Shown here piece by piece: positions 60,122 to 64,000 of a DNA stretch of 64,000 bases. Source of the stretch: Chrysopilus asiliformis (lineage: Eukaryota > Arthropoda > Insecta > Diptera > Rhagionidae); contig OZ035961.1 in assembly GCA_964034945.1 (NCBI GenBank), positions 87,066,124-87,130,123 of the forward strand, written 5' to 3'. Every line of letters begins with the position of its first letter. Positions within the stretch are counted from its first letter, which is position 1. A model generated the notes under the pieces. It saw nothing but the letters and a program-made list of their open reading frames with translations, searched no databases and was not told the DNA's origin. The position numbers and the translations under genes were made by a program.

Positions 60122-63100
60122 GCCTACCTAAGACAGCAAAAAAAAATATCAAATAAGAAATTATATGAGTAAATTATGCAAATGGAAACAACAAATATAT
60201 TTGAAGAAATTATATGAATTTAAAATTTAAAGAACATAAAACGAGAAAACCGTATAGCATTACTGGTACACAATATTGATCTGTTTCAAAAATTAGACTT
60301 CTAAAACCTAAAATTTTTAGGACTAAAACCAATTTTTTATGAGCATTATAACTTTCTTTAGTTTTTTTTATTAACTCAGACTCCAAACCACTACAAAACG
60401 ATTGCGCAAGATTGTAAAATATTCAAACGGAAGCTAGAGAAGATAAGTCCCTATTGTAGCGCAGACGATGAGTAAAAAACTTTATCGTTAATTATCGCAA
60501 CAACTATTTTTATTTTATTGTTTACAGAAAACTAGACCAGTTGAGAAAAATGTTTAATTTTTGTAAGCGGGGTTTTGCCCGAAAATTAGAATTTTAAAAG
60601 ACAAACGTCTGTCAGTCTGTGTACAAGATTTCTCAAAACCCCTAGAGCTAGAACCATGAAACTTTACAGCCATATTTAGTCCTGCTATGGAACTGCGTGT
60701 TTCCGTTATCGAGATAGTTTTTTTTAAATCAGTTTTTGGCGATTATATTGAAAAATAACGGTTTTTTGCTGGTTGTGTCGGATGAATTAACGAAAATAGT
60801 ATTCCGCACAATTTTATATACTACAGTTATCCATTTTCTTTTAGCGTTTCTGCGATATTTGATTTTTTTTTTTTAAATTATATTTTTATATAAACTAACA
60901 TTTTGATCGTCGGGTTATAGTATAAATTGTGCAAAAACGTCGATTTTGTATAAGAGAGTCACATCCGATTTTTTTGAAATATTCTGTATGATTTTCGTGA
61001 AGTTTTGACAATATACGATTGTCATCAAATCGCCGCGAACTCAGTGCAACACCTCGCCTTGGCGTATCTTTGATACGATAAGGACTTGGCCATTTTCAGT
61101 GCGCGCTCGGTCTAAGGGGCTGTCCAAATGTTAAGAATTTCCGTCATCACGCTCTTTTGCGACTTTTTGTGTAGAATTCAGTACCTCCGTCACACTACTG
61201 CAGACCCGTCCTCACCCTAAATATGTTGAATATTTTCTAGATAGCCCTTAAGGACGATTTTTAGGAGACTGAAGACTTATTGGACTGGGGCCGATTTTAA
61301 TATGGGCAAGAAATTCCCTTATATTTTACATAGGCTTCCACGTATACACCTCAAGCTCACGTTTGAGGAGTTCCACTCCCGGAGTGAGGAACAACACTAG
61401 AGCAAGAGTAATCTAACTGACTAAAGACAGAAAGAAAGGTACGTGTCTCTTCTTTTTCGAACTCACATTAATAGGAATTGAAATTACTTGGATTTCCATA
61501 AGGCTTTAATTACCTAATTCTGTTTTTAGAGGAGTTCCTCGAATTATATAACCTCAATAGGGAATTAGTTTTGTCTGCATTTTGAGTTTGGTGTTAAATA
61601 AAATTCGCGCACATATATTTATTAATTTTGCCGAAGCCAATAAATGGTAAGTTATACACAATTTGCAAATCTCGTTTTACTAATCACAACTGAAATATTT
61701 TTCAGTAGGTCCTACACAATGTCACATAATTCTCGAATTATGAGTTATTGTGTGTTCTTGAATTAGTAACAAATTTTCTCCTTTCAAATGAAAATTTACT
61801 TTATACGATACATTTTTATTACATGTGCAAAAAAATTCATAGGCACGTAAAAATAATAAGATTTTAACATGAATTTTGAAGTGTTGTATAATTTTTGGTG
61901 ATTATTTGGTCCGGAACCAATCTTCTAATTTTCCATAGATACAATATATTTTTTACACCATTTTTTTTTGTAAAAATAGAACTTGGTGTATTTTAAAAAT
62001 TTACTATTACTGGTTTGTAAGTAATGTTTTGATTGAAAAACGATGTGCAATCCCCGTTTCGAAAAGGCTAAGGTGTTTAGTTTGGATATTCATGCCGCGT
62101 GACATATTTTATGGATAGTGTCAGATCACTCCATATGCATTTTTAAAATTCTACAAATTGTTTAAAGCCATCATACATTTTCTCTAATGATCTTATGAGC
62201 AAAATAAAAAAATCTTTGAAATGAATTTAAAAACAGGTATACAAATAATTATAAACAATATTCTTCAGGGTTCAAGCGGTCCATTTTAACCGAGGCAGTC
62301 ACGTAGAAAAATCTCTCAAATGATGCAACATTGTAAAAAAATCACACAAAAACAGAATGTCAGTAAATTGAGGTCATATTTTACCTCATAGATCCATGCA
62401 ACAAAAATGCAACTAAAAATTTCGTTTGCCCATTCATTTTAAATGAGAACAAAAGGTGATTGGACTCTATACAAAGGCAATTTTCAGGCCTCTAGCGACT
62501 CGCAGTGGTCAATTCCCGATTAAAAGGAAAAATCATAAAAACCAAAGGTCAGGGGTATTGATTGAAAATAGAAACTTTGCGAACGACATTCGATGAGTGC
62601 TCGATTCTAGAAGAATCCGCTTTAAAATGTAGCGAAAGCACGGCCATCGAATTTAGAAATTGTTGGGAATTCTTTCATTCAAAGTTACGAAATAAAAAAA
62701 AAAACAAATACACATTACGTACACACACAGCGGATATTTTGGAGCGAAAACTGGTTGGTTTGGTTCGTGGACTCAGAATTGATCGGCCGGAAGAAAAGTC
62801 CCAGAAATGACAAAAAAAACGAATACCAGGCACCAGATCTACAAAACACATTAATTGTAGGTGGGAAATCGCCTGCAATGAGCAAATATATTGAAAAACG
62901 CAGTTAGAGAAAAACCACTGTAATCGAATTTTAATGAGGATTATTCCAGTCTGGGACGTTCGATTTTCACGAAAATCATCCAACACAACGGAAATCTGGC
63001 GCATTTTGCAACTGCCGTGGCGATTAACTTAGTTATAAATAGATCAAATAAATAGTGTACCTCCAAAGAGTAAATGGTCCAATAATATGTCAACAATATT

Positions 63101-63485
63101 ATGTATAAAGAAGATGGCGGTTCTATGCCAAAAATCCATAGAACTTTATCCCAATTTCTCTGCAGCCGAACCAACTTTTCAACACCACTTTCACAGAAAA
63201 ATCACTTTTCTGGATAAAGTCTGGGTATTTTTCTATTGCATTGGCTTGACTTTTACACGAAAAACTACCAATTACTTTCCAACTTTTCCTCGGTTTACAA
63301 CAAAACAACACAGCAACTGAAAAATAGGCACCAAATTACATTACATGAAAATCATCAATGATTTGAATTGGTGTTTACTAAAGAGCCTAGGTGTTAAGGT
63401 CCCATTTAGGCGATCAAAGTTAATAAAATCGTTCAAAGTGTTATTGGGACTAGTCAAGTTAAAGTACTGTATATACACAGGTTTT

Positions 63486-63676
63486 GGCGTGACAAACGCA
63501 ATATTAGTTATGACAAAAGTTGAATACTAAAGTTGTCATAACTAATTTTTTTTTTTTTTTTTTGTATTTTGAGTTAGGTTGGCACAGTTAAACTATATGG
63601 CCATGTGTGTAATCCAAACAGCTGACGTTACTCTTCCACATCACCACATTATAACTAATATTGCGTTTGCACGAAT
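63486..63676. mobile_element. MITE with GCAATATTAGTTAT termini, about 190 bp
   Basis: CAAACGCAATATTAGTTAT near the left end recurs as its exact complement near the right end (19 bases), with outer similarity (CGTG on both sides). The left half also has a perfect 10-base inner inverted pair (AGTTATGACA/TGTCATAACT) and a 21-base T run. Non-coding. Confidence 0.7.
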
Positions 63677-63954
63677 GACAATCTGGCATAAAAGAATGGA
63701 CAAGTTCATTCTTTTATGAGAGATTGACATTTTCTGACAGAAAAAATTACAAAAATTATGCCATTTACACGGGAATTAACATAATGACAAGAAAAAAAAC
63801 ATGTGTGTGCAGTGCACACGCGGTAGAAGTGAAACCTTAGGAAAACTAAACAGCGAGAGAATGAGACGAATGCGGTATCAGGGGTGGGATAGTTATAGCG
63901 TTTATTTATTATAATATTGGTACCAGGTTCAAAAGTAATATTATATTTTTATTG

Positions 63955-64000
63955 AAAATCTAATACCGGATTCGTGATCAGCGACCCCAAAAACCCTAAA
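63955..64000 (-). repeat. 121-bp-family repeat fragment at window edge
   Basis: Read on the minus strand it gives TTTGGGGTCGCTGATCACGA and then ATCCGGTATTAG, matching the GTCGCTGATCGCGAATCCAG block of the array at 6984-7270. It continues beyond the window. Confidence 0.6.

Larger units (their letters stand above)
60122..64000. other. Upstream of ASH1, no gene recognised
   Basis: Should include the ASH1 5' UTR and promoter. Repeat fragments are visible at about 60605-60690 (same family as 42305-42440), about 62095-62115 (same as near 12125), a MITE at 63486-63676, and a 121-bp-family fragment at the edge. A stretch with higher GC and an 82-codon plus-strand frame (62562-62810) has no recognisable domain. 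Confidence 0.45.

Noticed and set aside
62562..62810. 82-codon plus-strand frame (MKIETLRTTFDECSILEES...)
   Set aside because: Plausible composition but no recognisable domain, neighbouring exon or promoter; antisense frames overlap it.

Overview
This looks like an insect nuclear genome window, most likely a dipteran and perhaps a lower (nematoceran) fly. The reasons are AT-rich sequence, many introns of only 50-70 bases, protein sequences that read like their Drosophila counterparts (YME1L, ASH1), and many small transposons. One dispersed family closely resembles the dipteran 'mini-me'/DINE-1-like repeats with a GTCY microsatellite. Species identity is inference. All splice structures were read by eye from GT/AG sites, reading phase and remembered homologues.

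Layout. 1-3134: the 3' part of a copia retrotransposon with an open polyprotein and its 3' LTR. It lies in what appears to be an intron of an unidentified minus-strand gene whose first coding exon is at 3532-3681. 4637-7357: two Helitron-like repeat pieces around tandem arrays (121-bp units, and about 1.35 kb of nearly perfect GGGAAA hexamers). 9191-11727 (+): a FAM98-family RNA-binding protein. 13288-16451 (-): the mitochondrial i-AAA protease YME1L, tail to tail with FAM98. 18793-38589 or beyond (+): a type I phosphatidylinositol-4-phosphate 5-kinase with a 5.4-kb first intron and at least two alternative C-terminal tails. 38.6-50 kb: a gene-poor stretch holding many miniature inverted-repeat elements, including a SINE split by two MITEs. 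49985-51288 (-): a PPP1R42-like leucine-rich-repeat protein. 52478-60121 (-): the histone H3K36 methyltransferase ASH1, complete at about 2,208 residues. 60.1-64 kb: no gene recognised.

The genes are ordinary, unrelated housekeeping, signalling and chromatin genes; nothing suggests a cluster. The unusual content is in the repeats: self-nested mini-me-like elements, several TA-flanked MITE families, long fold-back hairpins, a very long G-rich hexamer array with G-quadruplex potential, and a kinase isoform whose 368-residue tail carries a proline-rich SH3-ligand-like motif. I found no CRISPR array, rRNA or convincing complete tRNA, and no clear new multi-gene system.
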